Shown here in pieces: positions 7,210 through 16,200 of a stretch of 64,000 nucleotides of DNA. The stretch is taken from the NCBI RefSeq assembly GCF_007751035.1, contig NZ_CP036433.1, forward strand, positions 5,003,001 through 5,067,000, read 5' to 3'. The stretch comes from Lignipirellula cremea. Lineage in GTDB: Bacteria > Planctomycetota > Planctomycetia > Pirellulales > Pirellulaceae. The position numbers and the translations under genes were made by a program. Each line of letters opens with the position of its first letter. Within the stretch, counting starts at the first letter, position 1. Below the pieces are notes generated by a model, which was not told where the DNA came from, made no database searches, and was given only the letters and a program-made list of their open reading frames with translations.

Positions 7210-9408
7210 CTACTTGCCCAGCAGGTATTCCACGGCGGCCTCGGTTGGCTGGTCGCCGGCGTAGACCGTGAGGGCGTCGCTGGCGCCGGACGCCTGGAAG
7301 CTGGCGGAGATGACGGGCGGGGACTTCTTCCCTTCACCGGCCAGCCAGAGCTTGTCGGGCGCCGAGAGCGAGAGCATGCCAGGCAAGTCGTCGTATTTAG
7401 CGCCGCCGGGGAGGAACGCTGGGCTGCGGTAGTCGGTCAGATTGCTGAAACGGAAGCCGCCGGTATCAATCACCGCGCGATCAATGGCGCCCCGGGCTTG
7501 GGCCCTGGCGGCGGCGGCGAGGGGCCCCATGGCCGGGCCAAGCCCGACCAGATCGACCTGGCGGGGCGTGTGCTCGTGGCTGCGCACAAAGGCGATCGCC
7601 GTAAGAATATCGTGCGTCCGCTGGGCGAACAGCGAGTGGTTATAGCCGAACGTAAAGCCGGCCGCCTCTCGCTTGTTTTCTACCTTGCGGGTCTGCTCCG
7701 GCGCTTTCTCACCGCCCAGGAACTCGCCCTGCAGGAACAGGTCGATTCCCATCACGGCGATGTCCTGGTCCAGCAGTTTCTGGATGACTGCGGTCGGTTT
7801 CCCCTGCTCGTCGTGCAGGCCCGCCTTCCCCTGTTCGCTGAGCCAGATCACCACCTGGCCGTCCCACTGCTTGGGGTAGAGAAAGAGCACCGGCAGCTGT
7901 TCTTTCAGGGCGGTGTTGGTGAGCAGGCCGGCCATTTCGATATGGTCGGCGCGCTCCGCTTTGTGCGGCTGGTCGTAGGTCAGGTTGGCCGCATCGGGCA
8001 GGACGCGGCCCAGGATCGCATCGATGCCGCCGCCGACAACCTCGCGATAGGCTCGCAGGCTTTTGGCGTCGCGAGGGCGCAGCGCTTCCAGCTGTTGATC
8101 GGCATCGGCTTTCCACCAGGCGAGGAGCTTCCGCTCGAAGTCGTCGCCGGCGGGCGGCCGGGGATGCTGGTCGTCGAAGACCGTCATCTGCTCGGTCGTC
8201 AGCCGTTCGTAGTCCCCTTCGACCAGTTTGTCGTCGGCTTTCAGATCGAGGAAGCGATTGAACCAGACGTACATGGCGGCCCGGCTGGGATAGTTGTAGT
8301 TGTGTTTGAACTGGGTGAGCGCGGCCAGCGTGGTGTGGTCGGGCTGGCCCATCATGGCAAAGTGTTTTTTGAGGTCGGGGAAACCTTTGGTTTCCATCTC
8401 TTTCGTCCAGTCATCGGCAGCCGTCATGCCGATCGGCTTGGGGGCGAACAAGGCGGCAATCTCGACGTTGCCCGTGCCCACGCGGAGCAGAGAACAGTTC
8501 TCGCAAGTGCAGCCTCCCTGCATGGCGGTCGACACCATGACCGACGGCCAGGCCACGGCCGGGCGAGGGTCAATGGCGCCCAGGATAAAGGTCTGCGTAC
8601 CACCGCCGCTGGCGCCGGTGACGGCCAGACGATCGGCGTCGACGTCTTTGAGTTCCAGCAGAAAATCGAGCGCCCTGACGGAGTTGTACGCCTGGATCCC
8701 CAGCACCGACTGCAGGTTCGCTTCGGCCTGGGCGCTATACAGCCCCCAGTTTTTCAGAGTGTTCATCTCGGGACGCTGGACGCCGAAACGATGCACCAGC
8801 TCGTACGACAGCTGCTGGCTGTCGGCGTAACCTAGCATGTCGTAGTGGAACACCACGCAGCCCATTTTGGCCAGCTGCACGCACCGCGCCTGCAGCGGGC
8901 TGCGGCCGCCTTCCTCAAACTTCTCGGCGCCGATTTCGATCTGCTCGCGTACGCCGTTCGCGCCGACATCGTAGAAGCGGCCGTCCTTCCAGTGGCCATG
9001 CGGGCACAGCACGCCCGGATGCGGGCCGGGTGTGGTGGGGCGATACAGGTTGCCTGTCACCAGCAGGCCGGGGAAGCTTTCAAAGTACGCTTTTTCGACT
9101 GTATAGCCGTCCTTCTCGATGCGGCCGTAGATGACCTTCTGCAGCGGCGTTTTCGTCGGCATCGGCCAGACGCCGAGCGCGACCTTGAGCTGGCGCCGGA
9201 CCTGTTCGGCCCGTTTCTCCCAGTCCTGCGGCGACTCGGAAACTTCAAAGGGGAAGTAACCGTTCAGGTCTTTCAGCGGCTCCAGACGTACATCGCGGAG
9301 CTTTTCGCCCGGCTTCAGAACTTGCGGCGATTGCGCGTGGACTACTGCCGAAGAGACAGCGAACAGCAATCCCAGCAGACTCAGGGAAAGAAACAGCACA
9401 CGTCGCAT
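7210..9408 (-). CDS. Large secreted esterase with two alpha/beta hydrolase domains
   Basis: The 732-residue product has a signal peptide (about residues 1-26). The N-terminal domain resembles acetyl-xylan-esterase-type hydrolases: LLVTGNLYRP, PHGHWKDGR, and a nucleophile elbow GASGGG with Ser268. A cysteine-rich segment CTCENCSLL follows, as seen in planctomycete members, and then FAPKPIGMTAADDW and a late HNYNYPSR that could supply Asp and His. From about residue 510 a second hydrolase-like segment begins (PVLFLYPKQWDG, IDLFLQGEF), but at the expected elbow the sequence is GLGPAMGP, with no serine. It lies first in a minus-strand series with the DUF1549/1553 and DUF1501 genes. Removal of acetyl or related esters from polysaccharide is inferred. 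Confidence 0.82.
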   Translation of the reverse strand: MRRVLFLSLSLLGLLFAVSSAVVHAQSPQVLKPGEKLRDVRLEPLKDLNGYFPFEVSESPQDWEKRAEQVRRQLKVALGVWPMPTKTPLQKVIYGRIEKDGYTVEKAYFESFPGLLVTGNLYRPTTPGPHPGVLCPHGHWKDGRFYDVGANGVREQIEIGAEKFEEGGRSPLQARCVQLAKMGCVVFHYDMLGYADSQQLSYELVHRFGVQRPEMNTLKNWGLYSAQAEANLQSVLGIQAYNSVRALDFLLELKDVDADRLAVTGASGGGTQTFILGAIDPRPAVAWPSVMVSTAMQGGCTCENCSLLRVGTGNVEIAALFAPKPIGMTAADDWTKEMETKGFPDLKKHFAMMGQPDHTTLAALTQFKHNYNYPSRAAMYVWFNRFLDLKADDKLVEGDYERLTTEQMTVFDDQHPRPPAGDDFERKLLAWWKADADQQLEALRPRDAKSLRAYREVVGGGIDAILGRVLPDAANLTYDQPHKAERADHIEMAGLLTNTALKEQLPVLFLYPKQWDGQVVIWLSEQGKAGLHDEQGKPTAVIQKLLDQDIAVMGIDLFLQGEFLGGEKAPEQTRKVENKREAAGFTFGYNHSLFAQRTHDILTAIAFVRSHEHTPRQVDLVGLGPAMGPLAAAARAQARGAIDRAVIDTGGFRFSNLTDYRSPAFLPGGAKYDDLPGMLSLSAPDKLWLAGEGKKSPPVISASFQASGASDALTVYAGDQPTEAAVEYLLGK

Positions 9409-9601
9409 GGGGTGGCTCCTGGATGGGGGGGACGGCAGGTTTCACGTCAAGGCGGCTAAAACTGCCGGGAATAATTCCGTAAAATGCAGGGCGAAAGCAA
9501 TCGCCCGGTGCGCGAGCAACTTGCCCCCAAGTATGCGGGCTGGCGAGGCGGGAATCAACTCAGGGAAGCAGCGCAGGAACGACTCGGCGGGAAAGGGAGC
9601 G

Positions 9602-9976
9602 ATGAGCGACCAGTTATGGCAGGAATGGCCCGTTTGCCCCAAGTGCGCACGCCGGCGACAGGCTGTCTGTCCCAGTTGCCGGGCGGCGGGGGACAACTTT
9701 CCGCTGGGCTACCAGATGGAGGAAGCAACGCCCCGCGGTTACGACGGACGCCCGCTGCCGTTGCCGCGGCATCGGATCTGGCTGATGTGCCCCGATTGCG
9801 ATGAAGCGTTCCGTCCCGCGTTCTACGCGAACTGCGCCGCCTGCGGCCATGCGTTCGACGAGGGCGTCGCGCCCGGCCGCTTCGATCGGGAGGCGGACAT
9901 GTCGCAGATGTCAGCCGTCACCCTGGGCTTCGCGGTGATCACGATCGCCGTACTGCTGTATCTGTTTGTGCTGTAA
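9602..9976 (+). CDS. Small zinc-ribbon protein with C-terminal membrane helix
   Basis: Beginning at the ATG at 9602, after AAAGGGAG, the product has 124 residues. It carries CPKCARR...CPSC near the N-terminus and a second pair MCPDCDE...CAACG in the middle, which look like two rubredoxin- or zinc-ribbon-type knuckles. The C-terminus is a single hydrophobic helix (VTLGFAVITIAVLLYLFVL). It is therefore likely a tail-anchored zinc protein. A longer reading frame upstream exists but lacks a ribosome-binding site and has unconvincing composition. Its function is unknown; compare the similar gene at 1652-2119. Confidence 0.65.
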   Translation: MSDQLWQEWPVCPKCARRRQAVCPSCRAAGDNFPLGYQMEEATPRGYDGRPLPLPRHRIWLMCPDCDEAFRPAFYANCAACGHAFDEGVAPGRFDREADMSQMSAVTLGFAVITIAVLLYLFVL

Positions 9977-10101
9977 GTCGCCGATCGTTGGGTTCAGTGC
10001 CTGGTTCAGCGTTCGGGTCGACGTCAACGTCTGTCGGTCATCTGCCGTTGTCGTAATCGGTGCGCCTGCGCCGAACGACAACGTGCAGCGCGAGGTGGTG
10101 C

Positions 10102-10488
10102 TCAGAATTGCCCTGTGATGGTTGCCCAGACGAGCACGCCGAAGAAGCCGACGGTGATCATCGTCAAGACTGCGCACACAACGCGAGCACCTGAAATCGA
10201 ATTTGTCCCCACCAACTCCATCCATTTTTGTCCAGAGGGACTTTGCAAATAGGAAGTCGGCGCACACAAAAAGGCAAAGGAAAATCCCAAGAACCATCCG
10301 GCTGCGCCAAACGTGAACGGAGAGAGGAACAATGCTTTTGCGTCGCTAAAGGAATCGACGGACGAATACTGAATCCCAATCGTGATCAATGCGCCCATCA
10401 CGCCGAATACCGCAAACGCGAATGCCGTTCGGGTGAGTTTCCTGGAATACGCGTCTGTTTCGGAATGCTCTGGCGGTTGTTCGTTCAT
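10102..10488 (-). CDS. Hypothetical small membrane protein
   Basis: The 128-residue product, taken from the ATG at 10488, has a short polar N-terminus rich in Glu and then three or four hydrophobic segments (AFAFAVFGVMGALITIGIQY, TFGAAGWFLGFSFAFLCA and a C-terminal VCAVLTMITVGFFGVLVWATI). I do not recognise a family. The upstream region shows no strong ribosome-binding site, so the start is uncertain. The gene is on the same strand as the next membrane protein, 107 bases away. Confidence 0.55.
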   Translation of the reverse strand: MNEQPPEHSETDAYSRKLTRTAFAFAVFGVMGALITIGIQYSSVDSFSDAKALFLSPFTFGAAGWFLGFSFAFLCAPTSYLQSPSGQKWMELVGTNSISGARVVCAVLTMITVGFFGVLVWATITGQF

Positions 10489-10595
10489 GGCGTGTGATTC
10501 TCTGGAGGCATAACGTTGGCCATAACCGGGATCGCCCAATGTACTGTCTTTTTGAAACCGCGTCACGGCGATCTCCGGTTCATGACGTGGTTACG

Positions 10596-11144
10596 TCACA
10601 TCCAAACCGCAACCGAGAACGCAAGTATCGCTGCCAGTGAAAGCCCAGAAGTCACAACACGCGTACGTGTGGGAATCGGGTTCGGGTACTTTCGTCGAGC
10701 CAGCACATAAACCACGATGATCACCGCTAGCGTCAGGCCAGTCAACGGCTGGGTCGCCAGAAAACGCCATCCTAGGTTATCGACACCGAAATCCTCCGAC
10801 ATCGTGTGAATTTGAATCGCTTCGACAAAGGGAAGTGATGCTATCGTCACAACCGCAGCCTGATCGCAAACTCGCGTTCGCATGGCGAATAGAAACACGG
10901 CGAACAAAACCAGAACCAGGATCGTTGGAATCTGGTTAACGAAGAATACCACATGCCCAGTGACGAAATCGATGGAGAAGCCGCGATCGATGAACCAATG
11001 ACGGATTTCAGATAAATTAGTTATGAATTCCGGTAAAACCATTGGTCCAAGGTATAGTCCAATGGAAGACGCGGCGCCGACAACCGGGCCTGCGGCGAGT
11101 ACGAGTACCGGCAATAGCATCAAATCGCGAATCGAAAATTGCAT
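10596..11144 (-). CDS. Planctomycete-type membrane protein with FSIRDLM N-terminus
   Basis: The 182-residue product starts MQFSIRDLMLLPVLVLAAG, an N-terminal motif that recurs in many small membrane proteins of planctomycetes, in which it leads into the first membrane helix. Further helices are at about residues 60-85 (IPTILVLVLFAVFLFAM), 125-150 (PLTGLTLAVIIVVYVLA) and near the C-terminus. The gene starts 96 bases from the left end of the first insertion sequence, so its promoter region may be altered by that insertion. Function unknown. Confidence 0.6.
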   Translation of the reverse strand: MQFSIRDLMLLPVLVLAAGPVVGAASSIGLYLGPMVLPEFITNLSEIRHWFIDRGFSIDFVTGHVVFFVNQIPTILVLVLFAVFLFAMRTRVCDQAAVVTIASLPFVEAIQIHTMSEDFGVDNLGWRFLATQPLTGLTLAVIIVVYVLARRKYPNPIPTRTRVVTSGLSLAAILAFSVAVWM

Positions 11145-11240
11145 TGGTGATGAGTACTACTTTGTCGGCGTATCTTGTTTTCAGGACGATCACCCTTTTA
11201 CCTGTAGACTGCAAGGTTATCAGCCTGACACTCTGACATG

Positions 11241-11267
11241 AATGGCACTCAATCCGCCTAAGTCCTT
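11241..11267 (+). repeat. Left terminal inverted repeat of the first IS
   Basis: Begins AATGGCACTCAATCCGCC and is complementary with four mismatches to 12728-12754. The outermost AATGGCACTCA is identical to the left end of the second element at 21996. Confidence 0.8.
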
Positions 11268-11364
11268 CTCGGGCTAGCGGATAAGTTGATATCGACAAGG
11301 AAGGGGCCTCGCGGGCATATTCTTTGGGAACGCTCAAATTCTCAAAGGCAAGGAGGCCCCTTCG

Positions 11365-12729
11365 ATGTTCGATTCTTTTCGCTCGCGGTTGGCTGCGGCC
11401 CGACGTGATGATCAACTGTTCTTCGCTGCGCTGATCGATCAACAGACTATCCGATCCAGCTTTGGCGACGCAAGTACAATCCTCGATTCCGCGCGAATTT
11501 ACGACACCGCCGTCACCGTTTGGGTGTTCCTCTCGCAAACCCTCACTTCCGGCCACAACTGCGTCCAGGCGGTTGCCAAATTGATCGCCTTTCGCGCCGC
11601 TAAAGGCCTGCCGATTCCTGCCGCTCTAAGCGGCGCCTACTGCATGGCGCGAGACAAACTTAACGAAGCCGGCATGCACCGCCTGGTGACAGATTCTGGC
11701 GCCGCGATCGAAGATTCCGTCCCCGATCAATGGCTCTGGCGAGGACATCGCGTTATCGTCGGCGACGGTTGCACGCTGACAATGGCTGACACTCCTGAAA
11801 ACCAAGAAGCCTATCCGCAAATGGCGGGGCAAAAACCCGGCTGTGGATTTCCCATCATGCGGATGGTGGTCTTCTTCGGCCTGGCCACCGGCGTCGTGCT
11901 GGAAGCCGCCATGGGTCGCTATAAAGGCAAGCTGACGGCCGAGGTCAGCCTGTTCCGTGAGATCGACAAAATCCTCGAAGAAGACGACGTTTATCTCGCA
12001 GATCGAGCCTATTCTGGCTGGTTCGACATCGCCCGGCAGCTGGCCCGAGGGGTGCATGTGGTGCTGCGAAAACATCAATCGCGAAGGACCGATTTCCGCA
12101 CCGGCGTGCGCTACAGCAAAGACGAACACGCGGTGTTCTGGGACAAGCCGCCACGGCCTGCCTGGATGACCGCAGAAGAGTACGCCGGCTATGACGTATT
12201 CCTGACACTGCGTGAGATCCGGGTGCGGATCGCCACGCCCGGCTTTCGCACGCGTGAGGTCATCATTGTGACCAACTTGCTCGACGACATCGAGTACAAC
12301 AAGGAGGATCTGGCGGCTCTTTATCGTCGGCGGTGGCAAGCAGAATTAAATCTAAGATCGTTGAAAACGGTGATGCAAATGGACCACTTGCGCTGCAAGC
12401 AACCCCATCGTGTGCGGAACGAAATCCGAGCTCACTTCACGGCCTATAACTTGGTCCGTCAGATGATGTGCGAGGCAGCGATCCGCGGCGACGTGCAACC
12501 CTGGCAAATCAGCTTTAAGGGGACGATGCAAACGCTTAACGAGTTGCTGCCGGTGTTGTGCATGACAGGGGACGCCGATCCGCTCTGCGACGTGTTTTAT
12601 GATTGCTGCTTGCAGCATGTCGTTGGCAATCGCCCGGACCGCTACGAACCGCGAGTCCGCAAACGCCGGCCCAATCCGTACAAGCTCATGACCAAGCCCC
12701 GTCACAGCCACCAACCCGGCAAAGAATAA
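11365..12729 (+). CDS. IS4-family DDE transposase
   Basis: The 454-residue transposase shows the IS4 catalytic set: Asp134 in VGDGCTL, Asp213 in LADRAYSG, and the YREK-type signature with Tyr320 and Glu327 in YRRRWQAELNLRSLK. The start ATG is preceded by AAGGAGG at good spacing, so the gene is well equipped for translation. No frameshift or stop interrupts it, and it is likely functional. The stop codon lies inside the right inverted repeat. It differs clearly in sequence from the transposase at 22004-23398, although the element ends are alike. Confidence 0.92.
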   Translation: MFDSFRSRLAAARRDDQLFFAALIDQQTIRSSFGDASTILDSARIYDTAVTVWVFLSQTLTSGHNCVQAVAKLIAFRAAKGLPIPAALSGAYCMARDKLNEAGMHRLVTDSGAAIEDSVPDQWLWRGHRVIVGDGCTLTMADTPENQEAYPQMAGQKPGCGFPIMRMVVFFGLATGVVLEAAMGRYKGKLTAEVSLFREIDKILEEDDVYLADRAYSGWFDIARQLARGVHVVLRKHQSRRTDFRTGVRYSKDEHAVFWDKPPRPAWMTAEEYAGYDVFLTLREIRVRIATPGFRTREVIIVTNLLDDIEYNKEDLAALYRRRWQAELNLRSLKTVMQMDHLRCKQPHRVRNEIRAHFTAYNLVRQMMCEAAIRGDVQPWQISFKGTMQTLNELLPVLCMTGDADPLCDVFYDCCLQHVVGNRPDRYEPRVRKRRPNPYKLMTKPRHSHQPGKE

Positions 12730-12754
12730 AGAGTTACGCGGATTGAATGCCATT
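12728..12754 (-). repeat. Right terminal inverted repeat of the first IS
   Basis: Reads AATGGCATTCAATCCGCG on the minus strand from its outer end. It forms the junction with the truncated receiver gene. Confidence 0.8.
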
Positions 12755-12824
12755 CGTCCCAGAGTTCATGCGTGAGCAATTTGACATTGTCGGGGACATC
12801 ATCCACCACCAGTATTTTTGGCAT
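12755..12824 (-). pseudogene. Response-regulator receiver gene cut by the first IS
   Basis: From the ATG at 12824 the sequence reads MPKILVVDDVPDNVKLLTHEL, the first strand, acidic pair and first helix of a CheY-like receiver, and then runs into the inverted repeat of the insertion sequence, ending at a stop inside the element. A good ribosome-binding site (CGGAG) precedes it, so it was a working gene. The rest of the receiver, including the phospho-acceptor Asp, is not present on the other side of the element. It would have been the last gene of the minus-strand signalling operon, 88 bases after the preceding receiver gene. Confidence 0.8.
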
Positions 12825-12912
12825 TGCTTTCTCCGTGAACTTCAGACGGCCTGACGCCGGATACGCCCGCCAGGCTGTGGTAATTCTCTGTTGGTGCGCC
12901 TGTAAAGAACGG

Positions 12913-13287
12913 CTAAGTCGTCGTATGCAGGCAGGATTCAATTTCCGAGAGAAAGGCTTCCTCGTCGATCGGCTTGGTCACCAGCGAGGTAACGCCGCAC
13001 GCTAAAATGGCATTCGCTTCCTCGGTAATGGCGTGCGCGGTGGCGGCGATGATGGGCAGTCGGGCGTAAAGCGGGTCGGCTCGCAGCCTGCGTGTCGCTT
13101 CTTTGCCGTCCATTCCGGGCAAGGAAATATCCATCACAATCAGGTCGAACGACCGTTGATTCAGCACTTCAAATCCATCTTCCGCCGATGCAGCGCCGGT
13201 TACTTCATAACCTGCGTCCTCCAGCGTCCAACGGAAGAGTTTCATATTATCGGCGTTGTCTTCAACAACCAGGATCGAAATGGTCAT
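12913..13287 (-). CDS. Stand-alone CheY/DivK-like receiver
   Basis: The 124-residue product is a single receiver domain with no output domain. It has the acidic pair in VVEDNADN, the phospho-acceptor Asp in IVMDISLPGMDG, a conserved Thr/Ala region IIAATAH and the Lys in VTKPIDE. DivK- or Spo0F-like single receivers commonly relay phosphate from hybrid kinases. Its ATG overlaps the stop of the upstream hybrid kinase (ATGA at 13284-13287), which implies translational coupling and a shared function. The domain is complete. Confidence 0.92.
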   Translation of the reverse strand: MTISILVVEDNADNMKLFRWTLEDAGYEVTGAASAEDGFEVLNQRSFDLIVMDISLPGMDGKEATRRLRADPLYARLPIIAATAHAITEEANAILACGVTSLVTKPIDEEAFLSEIESCLHTTT

Positions 13288-16200
13288 ATTGGCACGGAAG
13301 AGGAACGAGGAGAGGCGGTGTTGAAGGAAGACGAAGTTGTGTCGGCGGAGGAGTCGAAAAGTCGGGACGATTCGGGCGGGTTCCCTCGACGGGAAGAGGC
13401 CACCGCCTGGAGCACCGCCTGGAGGATTCCTCGGGCGTCGTCAGGGGTTTTAGCAACCACGAAGTCGCATAGCGTATTCACTTGCTGGGTTTCTGTTTCC
13501 GACAGGTTTTTCACTGTCATGACAACAACGGGAATCTGTTTCCAGCGAGGCCGTTCCCGCAGGTGCTCGAGAAATTCCATCCCGCCCATGACGGGCATCA
13601 CCAGATCGAGGATGATGGCTCCCGGCATGAAGTTCTCCAGGTGCGCCAACGCTTCGGCCCCGTTTCCGGCGCTTCGCACGGCGACGCCGTTTTCGAGCAT
13701 TAGCTGGCCCACCAGTTTGACCGTGTCGTGATCGTCGTCGACCACTAGCAACTCGCCGATGCTCTGCAGCAGCACGCGCCGCAGCGTTTCCAGCAGTTCC
13801 TGGGCCGGTCGTTGATCGTTCAGAACAGAGTGTGCTCCCGCCCGGACCGCCGTGGCGGCGTCGTCGGCAATGGCGACAATCGGCAAGGAACCGAAGGGCT
13901 CGCTGGCGCTGATCGCCCTGATCAGATCGACGTTTTCTTCGTCGGCGGTTCGCGTGCGGATCACGACCGCATCGGGTCGGCGTAATGCCAATTGCTGGAG
14001 CGCCGGCGTGAACGCGTCCGCCGTTTCCACCTCGTATCCGGCGGCTTCCAGCACCTGCTGCTGTTGACCGAGCAACTGGGAATCGGCGTCGACATATAAC
14101 AAACGGAGTCCGTTTCGGGGAGTTTCCGGACGCGTTGCAGGCGTAAGGACTTTCGCCCTGGGCTCTACGTTCGGGTCTTTTTTTTCCCGTTCGGTTGCGG
14201 CCCGCTTGAACGGAATCAGTACGGCGAATTCGCTCCCCTCCCCGAACTGGCTGTTGACTTCGATTCGTCCGCCATGCATGGCGACATATTCCGCGGTAAT
14301 GAACAAGCCCAGGCCGGTGCCTCCGACGGACCGCGTGTTGCTGTTATCCAGTTGGGAAAACCTCTGGAACAGTCGTTCCAGATCTTCTTCCTTGATGCCC
14401 ACCCCGGTATCGCGAATTGCGACGCGGGCGGCGGCGCCCAGGCGAGGATCTTCGACCGTGCGGACAGAAACGACGACGGTTCCGGCCGGGGTGTACTTGA
14501 TTCCGTTCGAGACCAGGTTGGTGACAATCTGGGTGAATTTGATTTGATCGGCCTCGATGGGGATCGACTCGGACGGCAAGTCGAAAGCGAGCGTCACGGG
14601 CTTGCCGTCGGCCAGGGAGCGACACTGATTTGCCGTCTGCTTTACCACGGCTACCAGATCAAAGTTCTGAGGTTTCAGCTCCATTCGACCGGCTTCTATT
14701 TTGGAAAGGTCGAGAATGTCGTTGATCAGCCCCAGCAAGTGCCGGGCGTTGCGGTCGACTGTCTGCAGAGCGTCCAGGTGTTGTTCGTTGAGGCTTGGAC
14801 CCAGCTTTTTCAGCAGTCGTTGCGTAAAGCCGATGATGGAGTTCATCGGGGTGCGCAGTTCGTGCGACATGTTCGCCAGGAATTCGCTTTTGGTGCGGCT
14901 GGCGGCTTCCGCCGCGCGGCGAGCTTCAATCAGCTCCACATTCGACGCGAGAATGCGTGCTTCGGCCTGGCAACGCTCTGTGATGTCGCTCTCGATGGCC
15001 ATAAAGCCGGTGAGGGTCTGGCCATCGTGTAACGGTTCTATTTCGACGGCGGCGACGTATTCGGTATTGTCTTTCGTGTATTTAACCAATTCGGCGGTGG
15101 CGCCGTGGGCGTTCTGAATGGCTTTGGTCAAACGGACCGCCTGCGTCGGATCGCTTTTTGGCCCTTGAAAAAATTCGTCGGGTCTCTTTCCTTTGACCTC
15201 GTCGAGGACATAACCGCTGATACGGGTAAAACCGTCGTTGACCCACTCAATTCTGCCGGCCACATCGGTAATGATCACGGCGTTACTGGTGCGGCGGGCG
15301 ATCTCCGCCAGGCGTTCCGACTTGCTGGCGGCTAACCGGGCGGCTTCTTCGCTGAGTCGTAGTTCCTGGGTCATGTCTTCGGCAAACGCCATGGCGCGGG
15401 TGCGGCTGAGTCCCATCGACCAGACAATCCCCGCCAGCAGCGCACTGAGGAGGGCTCCGCCGACGCCGATCATCGCCGGCGTCACGCGATCGACGCCTGC
15501 CTCGAACTTGGGCGAACTGCTGGTGACGATCGTCCACTGACGTCCGCCCACGGTGACCATGGTCTCCGAACGAAACATGCGATCGTGAGAATTCGGGGCG
15601 CGGAGGGCGGCTTCGTTCGCGGTCAGGTGCTGGTCGAAATCGTAAAGCTGGGCTGCTTTGTTGGCTTGCAAGCCGTCATACACTTCAAAGTCCAGCAAGC
15701 CGTCGGCGACATCGGCCAGATCGCCGATGGCCACATCGAGAATGATTGGCGCGTACAGCAGGCCGACGAGCGCCGCCTCGCGCTCCTGGGGCGTCGTCGG
15801 GTTAGAGCCGTTGACGTAAACCGGCACGAAGTAAAGAAAGCCGCTCCCTTTTTTCTTGTCCTGCAGGAGTTCAATGCGGCCCGTGATCGTCGGTTCGCCG
15901 CTGCGAACGGCAAGTTCCGCGGCGGTGCGACGCGTCTTCTCGGAGCCAATATCATAGCCCCAGGCCGCAAGATTGGTCTCCAGCGGGTAAATGTGCTGGA
16001 TGATAAAGAGATCGGAAGCATCGCCGGTGGTGTTCAACGTATAGTCGGGCGCATCATCGGCTCGTTCAGCGGCCAGCCAGGATTCCAGGTCGGAACGCTC
16101 CACCCGCTGGATCATGCCAAACCCTTGCGCGCCAGGGAACTCGACCGGTAAATCGCGCGAAGCGACATGGTCGGCGAATTCCTGTCGTTCGACCGACTTG

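Larger units (their letters stand above)
11241..12754 (+). mobile_element. IS4-family insertion sequence, first copy
   Basis: The element is bounded by imperfect inverted repeats of about 27 bp, left 11241-11267 and right 12728-12754. The left end reads AATGGCACTCAATCCGCC and the right, on the opposite strand, AATGGCATTCAATCCGCG; four mismatches occur in the whole arm, and the next base outward (G11240 and C12755) also pairs. One transposase gene fills the interior. No target-site duplication is visible: the 12 bases to the left differ from the 12 to the right. The right end lies inside a receiver gene, of which only the start survives. Confidence 0.85.

Noticed and set aside
7498-8835. Plus-strand frame of 445 residues opposite the large esterase
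   Set aside because: Low-complexity Gln/Val-rich antisense product overlapping a clear secreted esterase.
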